Assembly (NCBI GenBank): GCA_965223305.1
Contig: CBDCWT010000065.1
Coordinates: 1-64,000, forward strand
Length of the DNA stretch: 64,000 nucleotides
Source of the DNA: CBDCWT01 sp965223305
GTDB taxonomy: Bacteria > Planctomycetota > Planctomycetia > Pirellulales > Pirellulaceae
Direction: 5' to 3'
The translations under genes and the position numbers were made by a program. Position 1 is the first letter of the stretch. Every line of letters starts with the position of its first letter. Shown piece by piece: positions 47,002 to 54,864 of the stretch. Under the pieces are notes generated by a model that was given only the letters and a program-made list of their open reading frames with translations, ran no database searches and had not been told where the DNA came from.

Positions 47002-48492
47002 GAGCCCTTTCAAGCTAGTACTTCCCTCGACTTTTGGCGAGGACGCGGGCTGTTGCGACGTGATTTCCGCGATTGCCGGATTTTCTTTTGGGCGGAGGTT
47101 TCTTGGGTCCACGTTTACTCTTGAGAAACCGCTTCAGGTTCACCTGTTTGCCGAGGAATCGTAAACGGGCTGCAAGTTGTGCTGCCGTTCGATTACCCTC
47201 AAGCTTGGCGAATTCTTCGTCGGTCAATGCGATTCGAAAACCTGACCACGTTTCCGATATTTCAAGTGCAATGTAGTAGGTCGATACTTCCTCCGCGATC
47301 TTCGGATTGTCGTGACCAACTGCGATTGCGGTTTTAATCACACTCAGAACATTGAACATCATCAGTCCCATGGAGAAGCTGAATAACGCTGCTTTGGGAT
47401 AGCCCAACGTTTCGATCTCACAGTGAAGCACTTCGGCAAGTTGTTGAAATGCTGTTTCGATCGTCCATCGCTTGCGATACGCACAAGTAACTTGCCGAGC
47501 CTTAACCCGCTTGGGCAAGTTGGTCAAAAGATGAATCTCCTTATCACCCTTTCGCGTCGGTGTGGACAACTTGACCGTGATGCGGCGTAGCTTAAGCGTC
47601 TGCCCGCGGAACTCGATCTCAATCGATTGTTCGTAGAGCGTGTCGCCCCCTATCTTGCCGATCTTGACTCTCGAGCCACATGATTTCCATCCCGGCACGT
47701 TTCCCAAGCTGTGACGGAAGATGAAATGCGATTCCTTCTCCAAGGCCATCGCCATCATCATGGTCTTGGTGCCAAACTTTCGGTCTCCAATCCATAGTTC
47801 ACTGGGCTCGACCAACTCAAGGATCTCGGGAAACATGGTGCATTCCGAAGCATGACCGTCTTCGCAAGGAATTACATCGTGTATCAAACGATGGTCGGGG
47901 TCGAGAATGGGGATGCATTGACCAGGCAGCGCCGCGGCCCCCAAGGTGCGAAGTTCTTCGATCCGATGTTGCGTGCCTGCGAAGTGATTGCCATCGATGA
48001 TCCGAGTCTTGTAACCGCTCACAAATGAAGCAGGCAAGCCTTTCTTGAGCGATCCGAGTACCGTCTGTAGATCCCGCGCAGTCTCTGCAACCATCGCCCG
48101 CCCGACTGCAGGCTCGATACCCTGCAGTTTGTTGTAAATCGAGGCGATTGACACACCGACTTGTTCTCTTGTTCGGTGCTTGTACGCAGCATTGACTGAC
48201 GGCTTTGCTTTGATTGCTACCAGTCCCATCAGGTCGGCAACCGTCGAAAACGCTAGATCTCCACATTTCTGCTGGACTGCATATTCCTCAAAGAGCCGAT
48301 CGAGCCGATCGCTATCAAGAACATGCTCAAGCGTGGTGCGGGCCATAACCGAAATCGGACTCTCCTTCTCAAAGCGTTTAAACACTTCGGCGACTCGCAT
48401 ATTTGCATCCTCCTGCCAGATTACGAAAACGTACACCAAAGTGATTCTACGCCTGTCATCCGAGAGAAGAAGTCGCTAGCTTGAAAGGGCTC
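47002..48492. mobile_element. IS4-type insertion sequence (1491 bp)
   Basis: Terminal inverted repeats GAGCCCTTTCAAGCTAG at 47002-47018 and its exact complement at 48476-48492. The 10-bp target GGCGTTAGCC is duplicated at 46992-47001 and 48493-48502, which is normal for IS4 elements. Removing the element and one target copy restores the dispersed repeat CGCTGGGCGTTAGCCCACGG seen at three other places. The transposase frame is intact, so the insertion is probably recent. Confidence 0.88.
47015..48400 (-). CDS. IS4-family transposase
   Basis: About 461 residues from ATG 48400 (MRVAEVFKRFEKESPISVMA). DDE residues: Asp in RIIDGNHFAGT, Asp in LWIGDRKFGTKTM, and Glu in the Y-x2-R-W-x-I-E-x box YRKRWTIETAFQQLA, which is the YREK-like signature of the family. 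The basic C-terminus (KSKRGPKKPPPKRKSG) suits DNA binding. It fills an element with perfect ends and a target repeat. Confidence 0.88.
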   Translation of the reverse strand: MRVAEVFKRFEKESPISVMARTTLEHVLDSDRLDRLFEEYAVQQKCGDLAFSTVADLMGLVAIKAKPSVNAAYKHRTREQVGVSIASIYNKLQGIEPAVGRAMVAETARDLQTVLGSLKKGLPASFVSGYKTRIIDGNHFAGTQHRIEELRTLGAAALPGQCIPILDPDHRLIHDVIPCEDGHASECTMFPEILELVEPSELWIGDRKFGTKTMMMAMALEKESHFIFRHSLGNVPGWKSCGSRVKIGKIGGDTLYEQSIEIEFRGQTLKLRRITVKLSTPTRKGDKEIHLLTNLPKRVKARQVTCAYRKRWTIETAFQQLAEVLHCEIETLGYPKAALFSFSMGLMMFNVLSVIKTAIAVGHDNPKIAEEVSTYYIALEISETWSGFRIALTDEEFAKLEGNRTAAQLAARLRFLGKQVNLKRFLKSKRGPKKPPPKRKSGNRGNHVATARVLAKSRGKY

Positions 48493-48562
48493 GGCGTTAG
48501 CCCACGGGAGTTTGTTCAATCACAAAGCGTGAAAGCTGCACGAGCTCCCCAGCGGGAGTGAG

Positions 48563-49360
48563 CTAGAGTGAGGAAACCTCGTTTGACCGCGGCGAATAGT
48601 CTGTCTGCTTCATGTAAAAGCGTTTGACCTTTGTGACCAATCGCCCATCGACCTCTGATGCCTGTTTGGCCGCCCGCCACTGGGGGTCCTGCCCGAAAGC
48701 CTTCCATGCCTTGGCGGCCGCCTCGCGATCTGCATGCTCAAGCACATACAGCATCAACTGCTCGGACTCGGCTTGCTCGATCGGACTCCAATAGCCGACA
48801 GATCGTATCCCGTGTTTTGAAAACAGCTTGTCGGTGTGGTCGCGAAAACGGGCGTGGAGCGCATCTAGTTTACCGTCGGCTGCCGTGTAGATCCGGAGTT
48901 CGTAGAGGCTGTCTGGCTTCGTCCGCCCGACTTCACCTGAATAGTCGGTCGGCTCCAAATAGGTCGATTGGACTCCCCCAGCCACGAGGACCCGGCCAAA
49001 GCGTTCCTTCCACTCCGCGGCGACTTTCTTCCAATCTGGATCGGCGCGAAACGCCTCCCACGACTTCTGAGCGGCGGCACGACTCTTGTGTCGTAGCAGG
49101 TAGATCAACGTGTTCTCCGACTCGGGTTTGTCGGTGGGTACCCAGTACGCCACGTTCTCCATTCCATGCCGCTCGAAGATCCGCATCGTGTGTTTCTCGA
49201 ACCGCTCATTGAGCGCTGCCAGCCGATTTGGTTCGCAGGTGTACATCCTGAGTTCGTACACGGGATCATCTCCAGCTTCAACGAAAGAAGAACCGGTCAA
49301 CATGATCGCCACGATCAGTGCTGGCCACGACCGGAAACCAAGACGGCCTAAGAGAGGCAT
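48563..49360 (-). CDS. Secreted NIPSNAP-family protein with two repeats
   Basis: 265 residues; signal peptide FRSWPALIVAIMLTGSSFVEAG. Two NIPSNAP units, about 33-130 (VYELRMYTCEPNRLAALNER...MENVAYWVPTDKPESENTLI) and 146-245 (LYELRIYTAADGKLDALHAR...RSVGYWSPIEQAESEQLMLY), each a ferredoxin-like dimeric alpha/beta barrel. Planctomycetes have many exported members; function unknown. The start of the gene is 214 bp from the divergent transporter-like gene. Confidence 0.85.
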   Translation of the reverse strand: MPLLGRLGFRSWPALIVAIMLTGSSFVEAGDDPVYELRMYTCEPNRLAALNERFEKHTMRIFERHGMENVAYWVPTDKPESENTLIYLLRHKSRAAAQKSWEAFRADPDWKKVAAEWKERFGRVLVAGGVQSTYLEPTDYSGEVGRTKPDSLYELRIYTAADGKLDALHARFRDHTDKLFSKHGIRSVGYWSPIEQAESEQLMLYVLEHADREAAAKAWKAFGQDPQWRAAKQASEVDGRLVTKVKRFYMKQTDYSPRSNEVSSL

Positions 49361-49574
49361 TTGAACACTCCTGCGGAAAGTAAGAATTGCACAAGTTGGG
49401 CCGTATTATACCGAATGGAGGGCCGCCCAGCGGGCAGTTGCAGGGGGCATAGCCGGAACGACCGGCGCAACGGTCATTTCCCGCCGGAATTTGTTTTTGA
49501 CCGCCCAAAAACTGTTCGCCAATTTGTCCCGAACGGCCGATACGACCAATGCTATCGACACCAGCCCGAGGACA

Positions 49575-50546
49575 ATGAGCATGCCAACCGAACGCAAAAC
49601 CCTGACGCGTGTGTCTTCTGTCGCGTTGATGATCTGCAGTATTTGGGCTGGCTCCGGTCCGGCAGAGGAGCCGGGGATGGGCACGACGTTTCTGACAGGT
49701 CACTCGACCAAATGCTCGAGCGGCGAGTCACACAGCCATCTTGTACGATGTCAATGCTGTTCTCCCGGCACGCTTCTCCAGTGGAGCTACGGCAATAGTT
49801 TCTCCGGGGGTCCCGATCTCGACGAGCCCCTGGTGACCGATCGCCCGGACTTTACCGAGGCGTCATCCACAGTAGGCCTCGGCGTCGCTCAGCTGGAGTT
49901 CGGGTACACGTACACGTATGACAACGAACTCAATCAGAGCGTGCGTTCGCAGTCGTTTGGAGAACCTTTGTTGCGGTATGGCGTCTTGGCCAATTGGCTC
50001 GAGTTTCGTATCGCGCTATTTCCGGTCGACGAACGTACCGCCGTCGCAGCGCAACGAGACACGACTGCCGGTACCGAAGACCTCTATACGGGGTTCAAGA
50101 TCGGTTTGACGCCTCAGGAGGGCGTGCTCCCGGAAATGGCGTTGATCCCACAAATGAACATTCCCACGGGCAGTCCCGCATTTACTTCGAACCGTGTCGA
50201 GCCAGGAGTCAACTGGGTCTACGCTTGGGAGATCAACGACTTCCTGGCGACGGGTGGATCCACACAAGGAAACCGGCGCGTCGACCCGAGTGGGCGGTCC
50301 TATCTGGAAGTGGCCCAGTCTTGGACCGTTGCTTACAGCCTGGCTGAAAAACTGGGCGCGTTCACTGAGTGGTACGCGCTCTTTCCCAGCGGCGCCGATA
50401 CCGTACTCCCTCAGCACTTCTTCAATGGCGGCTTCACCTACCTGCTCAGCAACAACGTGCAATTCGATGTGCGGGCTGGAGTTGGGCTGAACAATGCCGC
50501 CGACGACTATTTCATCGGCTCGGGGCTCTCTATTCGCTTCCAGTAG
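49575..50546 (+). CDS. Outer-membrane transporter-like beta-barrel protein
   Basis: About 323 residues from ATG 49575 (or 49581), with a signal peptide near SSVALMICSIWAGSGPAEE. The pattern LVTDRPDFTEASSTVGLGVAQLEFGYTY with repeated amphipathic strands to a C-terminal SIRFQ is that of the 'transporter' family PF13557 (MetA-pathway of phenol degradation type outer-membrane proteins). The last residue pair (R-F-Q) differs slightly from the usual Phe-ended barrel signal. It lies upstream of the DUF485/ActP pair on the same strand and may be its outer-membrane counterpart. Confidence 0.75.
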   Translation: MSMPTERKTLTRVSSVALMICSIWAGSGPAEEPGMGTTFLTGHSTKCSSGESHSHLVRCQCCSPGTLLQWSYGNSFSGGPDLDEPLVTDRPDFTEASSTVGLGVAQLEFGYTYTYDNELNQSVRSQSFGEPLLRYGVLANWLEFRIALFPVDERTAVAAQRDTTAGTEDLYTGFKIGLTPQEGVLPEMALIPQMNIPTGSPAFTSNRVEPGVNWVYAWEINDFLATGGSTQGNRRVDPSGRSYLEVAQSWTVAYSLAEKLGAFTEWYALFPSGADTVLPQHFFNGGFTYLLSNNVQFDVRAGVGLNNAADDYFIGSGLSIRFQ

Positions 50547-50650
50547 CCCTTGCTGCGCCGGCGCGCCGCAGAAGCCTGCCTGCTTGATCAGCCTGGGCAT
50601 GGCGTCTACGTTAGGCGCTGCACAACCTCTAGTCATTCTGAGAGTGTTTC

Positions 50651-50881
50651 ATGGAATCTCGTAGCGCGCGTATCGGGCTGATCTTCTTTGTCATCTACCT
50701 GGTGCTGTACAGCGGATTTGTGCTGTTGAACGCCTTTTCTCCGGAGACCATGGAGATCACACCCCTGGCCGGCGTGAATCTGGCGATTTGGTACGGTTTC
50801 GGACTGATCATCGCGGCCCTTATTTTGGCGCTCGTCTATGGTTTGATCAGTCCCAACGAAGACGAAGGGGGTGAGGCGTGA
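50651..50881 (+). CDS. DUF485 membrane protein, partner of the symporter
   Basis: 76 residues with two TM helices: RIGLIFFVIYLVLYSGFVLL and LAIWYGFGLIIAALILALVY, and an acidic tail. This is the size and pattern of DUF485 (YjcH), which is encoded directly before acetate permease ActP. The stop overlaps the GTG of the symporter gene by 4 bp (GTGA), so the two are translationally coupled. Confidence 0.85.
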   Translation: MESRSARIGLIFFVIYLVLYSGFVLLNAFSPETMEITPLAGVNLAIWYGFGLIIAALILALVYGLISPNEDEGGEA

Positions 50882-52800
50882 GTTACGACCCATCCGCCAT
50901 TGGTGTGATCGTGTTCTTTGTCTTCGTGGGGGTCACGCTCGGACTGAGTTTCTACCTCGGCAACCGGGCAAAGTCCGCACAAGGCTACTTCGCGGCCCAC
51001 GGCGAGATTCCCTGGTTCGTCAACGGTGTGGCCTTTGCTGGTGACTATCTTTCGGCAGCGTCGTTCTTAGGCATCTGCGGCATGATCGCCTTTTACGGCT
51101 ACGACGGCTTTCTCTACTCGATCGGCTACTTGGCCGGCTGGATCGTGGCGTTGTTTGTCATCGCCGAACCGCTCAAACGAATGGGAAAGTTCACATTTGC
51201 CGACGCTCTCGATGCTAAGTTCAACTCGCGCGGGATCAAGCTGGCGGCTGGCATCAGCACGCTCGCCGTAAGTATCTTCTACTTGATTCCCCAAATGGTC
51301 GGGGCCGGTGTGTTGATTCAGCCGCTGCTCAACTTCCCCCACTGGGTGGGTGTGTTGCTCGTAGGCACGACCGTCATCGTCATTGTCGTAACGGCCGGAA
51401 TGGTCTCGACAACTTGGGTTCAGTTCCTCAAAGGCTCGTTGCTGGTGATCTTCAGCGCGATTTTGGTGGCGGCGATCTTGAACCGCGGTTTCACGGTCGG
51501 CACAGGCGGCGCGGACGGCTATACGTTCCGCACCTTGGGTCCGCTCAGCAAACCGGTCGAGCAGGTCGCCGACGGTGGCCAGCTGCTGCCCGCCGAGGGA
51601 CCCTGGAAGGACGCCGGCTTCGTACGCCTCAAGGAAGCGGATTCCGGCGAGATCTCGGTCTGGAGCGTGGAGGAACTTGACGATTCTCAGGTCATACTCC
51701 GCGAAGCGCAGATGGTGACGGAACAACCGGACGGGAGCGTGTTGGTCAACGGCCTGCCGCGCGGGCCAGGCGACGGTGAGTCACAGCTGCATCCGGTCGG
51801 GCACGTCGTCAAGCTCCCTGATGGCAAGACCGAAACCGGTCCTCTCGGCCCGTTGTCGTTTTTCAGCGAGCTCCAACAAAGTGAGGTCATCTTGTGGGGA
51901 TCGCAGGCGATCTCAGAACCCGACGGAGGGTCGACAACGGTCTACTATCAAAAGCCCACACCGGGCAGCCGTATCTTGCGGCCGGGCGAGCATCCGCGTT
52001 TTCGCGGCATCCGCGGCGATCGACCGATCGACAAATTGAATTTCCTATCGCTCATGCTGGCGTTGTTCTGCGGGACCGCTTCCCTGCCTCATATCTTGAT
52101 CCGCTACTACACGGTTAGAGATGCCGTGAGCGCCCGCAAGAGTACGATTGTTGGGATCGCCAGTATCGGGTTCTTCTATGTATTGACGCTCTACCTCGGG
52201 CTGGGAGCCATGACGAGCGGATCGGTCGACGTCACCGACAGCAACATGGCCGCCCCACTACTGGCGAAAAGTGTCAGCGAGTGGATGTTCGCAATCATCT
52301 CAGCGATCGCATTCACAACGGTCCTAGGTACAGTCAGCGGTTTGATCTTGGCTTGTGCGGGGGCGGTCACTCACGATCTGCTTTCCAGCTTCTTGCGAAT
52401 CGACTTGTCCGACCGAGACAAGGTCCGAGTCGCCAAGATCGCTTCGGTGGCTGTTGGCGCCGTGGCGATTGTGTTGGGAATTCTGTTCCAGCGCTTCAAC
52501 GTCAGCTATCTGGTCGGGTGGGCGTTCAGCGTCGCCGCCTCGGCCAATCTGCCGAGTCTCGTGATGCTGTTGTTCTGGAAGCGGACAACGAAAGAGGGCG
52601 TGATCGCTGCGGTCGTCGTCGGAATGGTCAGTTCACTGGCCTGGATCTTGCTTAGTGCTGACACGTTCACTCAGGTCTACGGGCTGACGGCCGATCGGGC
52701 ACTCGTACCCTTCAGCCAGCCAGGTATTGTCACCATCCCCCTGGGATTCCTGACGCTGGTCGTTGTCTCTTTGCTGACAGGAAAAGCATCCTCAGCATGA
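50878..52800 (+). CDS. actP: Cation:acetate-type sodium:solute symporter (ActP-like) with a large loop insertion
   Basis: 640 residues; the usual ActP is about 550. The SSS fold is clear: LYLGNRAKSAQGYFAAHGEIPW-like start (GDYLSAASFLGICGMIAFYG), YLIPQMVGAGVLIQPLL, and the later LSLMLALFCGTASLPHILIR, LLSSFLRIDLSDRDKVRVAK. Between TM helices near residues 205 and 385 there is an extra polar block (VEQVADGGQLLPAEGPWKDA...) that explains the extra length and probably lies outside the membrane. Substrate most likely a short-chain organic acid such as acetate. It is coupled to the DUF485 gene. Confidence 0.88.
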   Translation: MSYDPSAIGVIVFFVFVGVTLGLSFYLGNRAKSAQGYFAAHGEIPWFVNGVAFAGDYLSAASFLGICGMIAFYGYDGFLYSIGYLAGWIVALFVIAEPLKRMGKFTFADALDAKFNSRGIKLAAGISTLAVSIFYLIPQMVGAGVLIQPLLNFPHWVGVLLVGTTVIVIVVTAGMVSTTWVQFLKGSLLVIFSAILVAAILNRGFTVGTGGADGYTFRTLGPLSKPVEQVADGGQLLPAEGPWKDAGFVRLKEADSGEISVWSVEELDDSQVILREAQMVTEQPDGSVLVNGLPRGPGDGESQLHPVGHVVKLPDGKTETGPLGPLSFFSELQQSEVILWGSQAISEPDGGSTTVYYQKPTPGSRILRPGEHPRFRGIRGDRPIDKLNFLSLMLALFCGTASLPHILIRYYTVRDAVSARKSTIVGIASIGFFYVLTLYLGLGAMTSGSVDVTDSNMAAPLLAKSVSEWMFAIISAIAFTTVLGTVSGLILACAGAVTHDLLSSFLRIDLSDRDKVRVAKIASVAVGAVAIVLGILFQRFNVSYLVGWAFSVAASANLPSLVMLLFWKRTTKEGVIAAVVVGMVSSLAWILLSADTFTQVYGLTADRALVPFSQPGIVTIPLGFLTLVVVSLLTGKASSA

Positions 52801-52940
52801 CCGCCCAGCCAGCGGATGCCAGTCGGAGTTGGCACGAGCACACAACGCTGGTCCGCGCATTTTAATGTTGCGCTTTTCGCGGTTTCTCGGGTTGAGGGTG
52901 ACAAATTGCCTGGTTCTTCGGAAGCGCGAAGCGTCAGTCT

Positions 52941-53192
52941 TGAAGTTGCGATTGTTGGCCCCATCGTAACCCGAAGCGTAAGCGACGGAACAACTTGCGA
53001 TGGTACATCAACTCTGCCTCGCTTACGCTTCGGGTTCCGAAAACCCGCCAAATTCACCACGAAAAGCGCGCCTTCAAAACGCGTTAGCAAGGGGAGTTCG
53101 TGTGCCAACCCCAGTGATTCCCTCGCTTACGCTTCGGGTTCCGATTTAGGCGCAACGCGCGACTTCAGAGCGCTCATGAATAAGTCGGGCTA
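52941..53192. repeat. GAAGTTGCG repeat (copy 2) and fragment of the 180-bp MITE
   Basis: TGAAGTTGCG (52941) to GACTTCA (53161-53167), with ACCCGAAGCGTAAGCGACGG at 52971-52990 and its complement CCTCGCTTACGCTTCGGGTT at 53017-53036, so the core can form a stem of about 20 bp. A third CCTCGCTTACGCTTCGGGTT follows at 53121-53140. At 53172-53192 is a fragment of the end of the 180-bp MITE. No gene is supported between 52801 and 53374. Confidence 0.65.
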
Positions 53193-53374
53193 GCAGCGCG
53201 GCCGGCGGAATTCGCCTTGCCGCTCGAGGCCAGTTGCTGTATTCCTACGCGGCCTTACTGGGCAGACCACCTTTCTTGTCTCGCTAGCAACTCCGTTCGG
53301 ATCCTGGCTACGAATCTCCCTTAGACCTGCTCGCTCCTTCCCTCATCCGGCTCGTTCAGCTTACTCGGAGCTTC

Positions 53375-54844
53375 ATGATGGTAGTTTGTCTACGTACGTG
53401 GGCATTGCTTTCGACCTTGGGCGTCCCAGCCAGGACAGGGGCGGTCCTGCTGCTAGCCTGGCTATTCAGCCAGCAATCAGTCCTTGCTCAGTCCACGTTC
53501 CCCCCTCGGTACCCCAGCACGGCAGGGCCAGCCGTGCCCCAGCTCGGTGCCGGTTCACTGGGCCGCGCACAACAAGAGGCCGTGGCGGCTGCAGAGAACC
53601 GCCCGATCGTAGCGGTCCGCATCGTGGGGAACGAGGCAATCAATGAGGACCGAGTTACAGCCAACCTCAAGACGCGCCGAGACCGCATTTTCGATCCGGT
53701 CGACGTGCAGACCGATAAACACAACCTGATCAAAACCGGTCTCTTCCGAGAAGTTCGCGTTCGACTCCAGAACGTACCACAAGGTGTGATCGTGACGTTC
53801 GAGGTCTTCGAACGTCCCACCATCCGTTTCATTCAGTTCCACGGCGACCGGAGTATTCGCGAAAAAACACTGTTGCGAGAAACAGGATTGGAGGTCGGCG
53901 AACCGCTGAACCTGTACGCCATCCAGGAGTCGCGGCGCAAGCTGGAAGACTTCTATCGCAGCAAAGGCTACCCCAAGGCCACAGTGACGATCGTGGAAGG
54001 CAGCCAGCCCGAGCACTGCGGCGTCATCTACACCATCAGCGAGGGCCCGTTGCAAAGGGTCGAGAAGGTCGAATTTGTCGGCAATACGATTGTGCCCGGG
54101 GCGCGCCTCAAGACACAGATCCAATCCAAGCCGGGAATCATGTGGTACTTCTTTCGCGGAAAAGTGGATATGGAAAAAATCGACGCAGATGTCGTTCGGC
54201 TCACAAAGTACTACCGCGCCTTGGGCTATTTTAGCGCTCGAGTGAGCCGCCAACTCGCGTATGACGGGCCGGACCAAAACTGGCTAACGATCCGTTTTGT
54301 GATCGACGAAGGACCGCGCTACGTCGTCAACAACGTTGCGGTCAGCGGTAACCAAAGGTTCGACGCGGAGTCGCTGCTCGGGCTCTTAGAGCTGAAGTCG
54401 GGCGACCACTTCAACCTAGACAAGATGAACAAGGATGTCAGCACGCTCCGCAACCTGTATGGCGGTCAAGGCCACATCTTTGCCAACGTCAAGGCTGGCC
54501 CACGGTACCTGTCGGACGAAGTCGGCCGGCTGAACCTGGTCTACAACATCGAAGAGGGCAAACAATTCCGTGTCGGCAGGATCAATGTGCACATCACCGG
54601 CGAGAACCCGCACACGCGGGAGAGTGTCGTTAGAAATCGTCTATCGCTGCGAACCGGTGACATCGTCGACATTCGCGAGGTACAGGCGAGCGAACGGCGG
54701 CTGCAAGCTTCACATCTTTTTGAATACGATCCGGCTAACGGCAAGAGCCCCCGCATCGAGTACCGTCTCCCGCAGATGTCCGACGCCGACGAGCTGATGT
54801 CGAGTCGCGGCAGCGCCGTGCGAGGACAGAACCCGGCGCGCTGA
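53375..54844 (+). CDS. BamA-like protein with five POTRA domains and no barrel
   Basis: 489 residues: signal sequence (TGAVLLLAWLFSQQSVLAQ), a Pro-rich linker, then five POTRA domains in series: IVAVRIVGNEAINEDRV, IRFIQFHGDRSIREKTL, RVEKVEFVGNTIVPGARL, YVVNNVAVSGNQRFDAESL and RVGRINVHITGENPHTRESV, each followed by the usual helix and 'GYPKATV / GYFSARV' strands. It ends at RIEYRLPQMSDADEL and a short tail, where the beta-barrel of BamA normally begins. The barrel is encoded by the next gene, 20 bp downstream. Likely role: periplasmic part of the outer-membrane protein insertion machine, docking nascent barrels. Confidence 0.88.
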   Translation: MMVVCLRTWALLSTLGVPARTGAVLLLAWLFSQQSVLAQSTFPPRYPSTAGPAVPQLGAGSLGRAQQEAVAAAENRPIVAVRIVGNEAINEDRVTANLKTRRDRIFDPVDVQTDKHNLIKTGLFREVRVRLQNVPQGVIVTFEVFERPTIRFIQFHGDRSIREKTLLRETGLEVGEPLNLYAIQESRRKLEDFYRSKGYPKATVTIVEGSQPEHCGVIYTISEGPLQRVEKVEFVGNTIVPGARLKTQIQSKPGIMWYFFRGKVDMEKIDADVVRLTKYYRALGYFSARVSRQLAYDGPDQNWLTIRFVIDEGPRYVVNNVAVSGNQRFDAESLLGLLELKSGDHFNLDKMNKDVSTLRNLYGGQGHIFANVKAGPRYLSDEVGRLNLVYNIEEGKQFRVGRINVHITGENPHTRESVVRNRLSLRTGDIVDIREVQASERRLQASHLFEYDPANGKSPRIEYRLPQMSDADELMSSRGSAVRGQNPAR

Positions 54845-54864
54845 AGCGAGCAGATTAGATCGAA

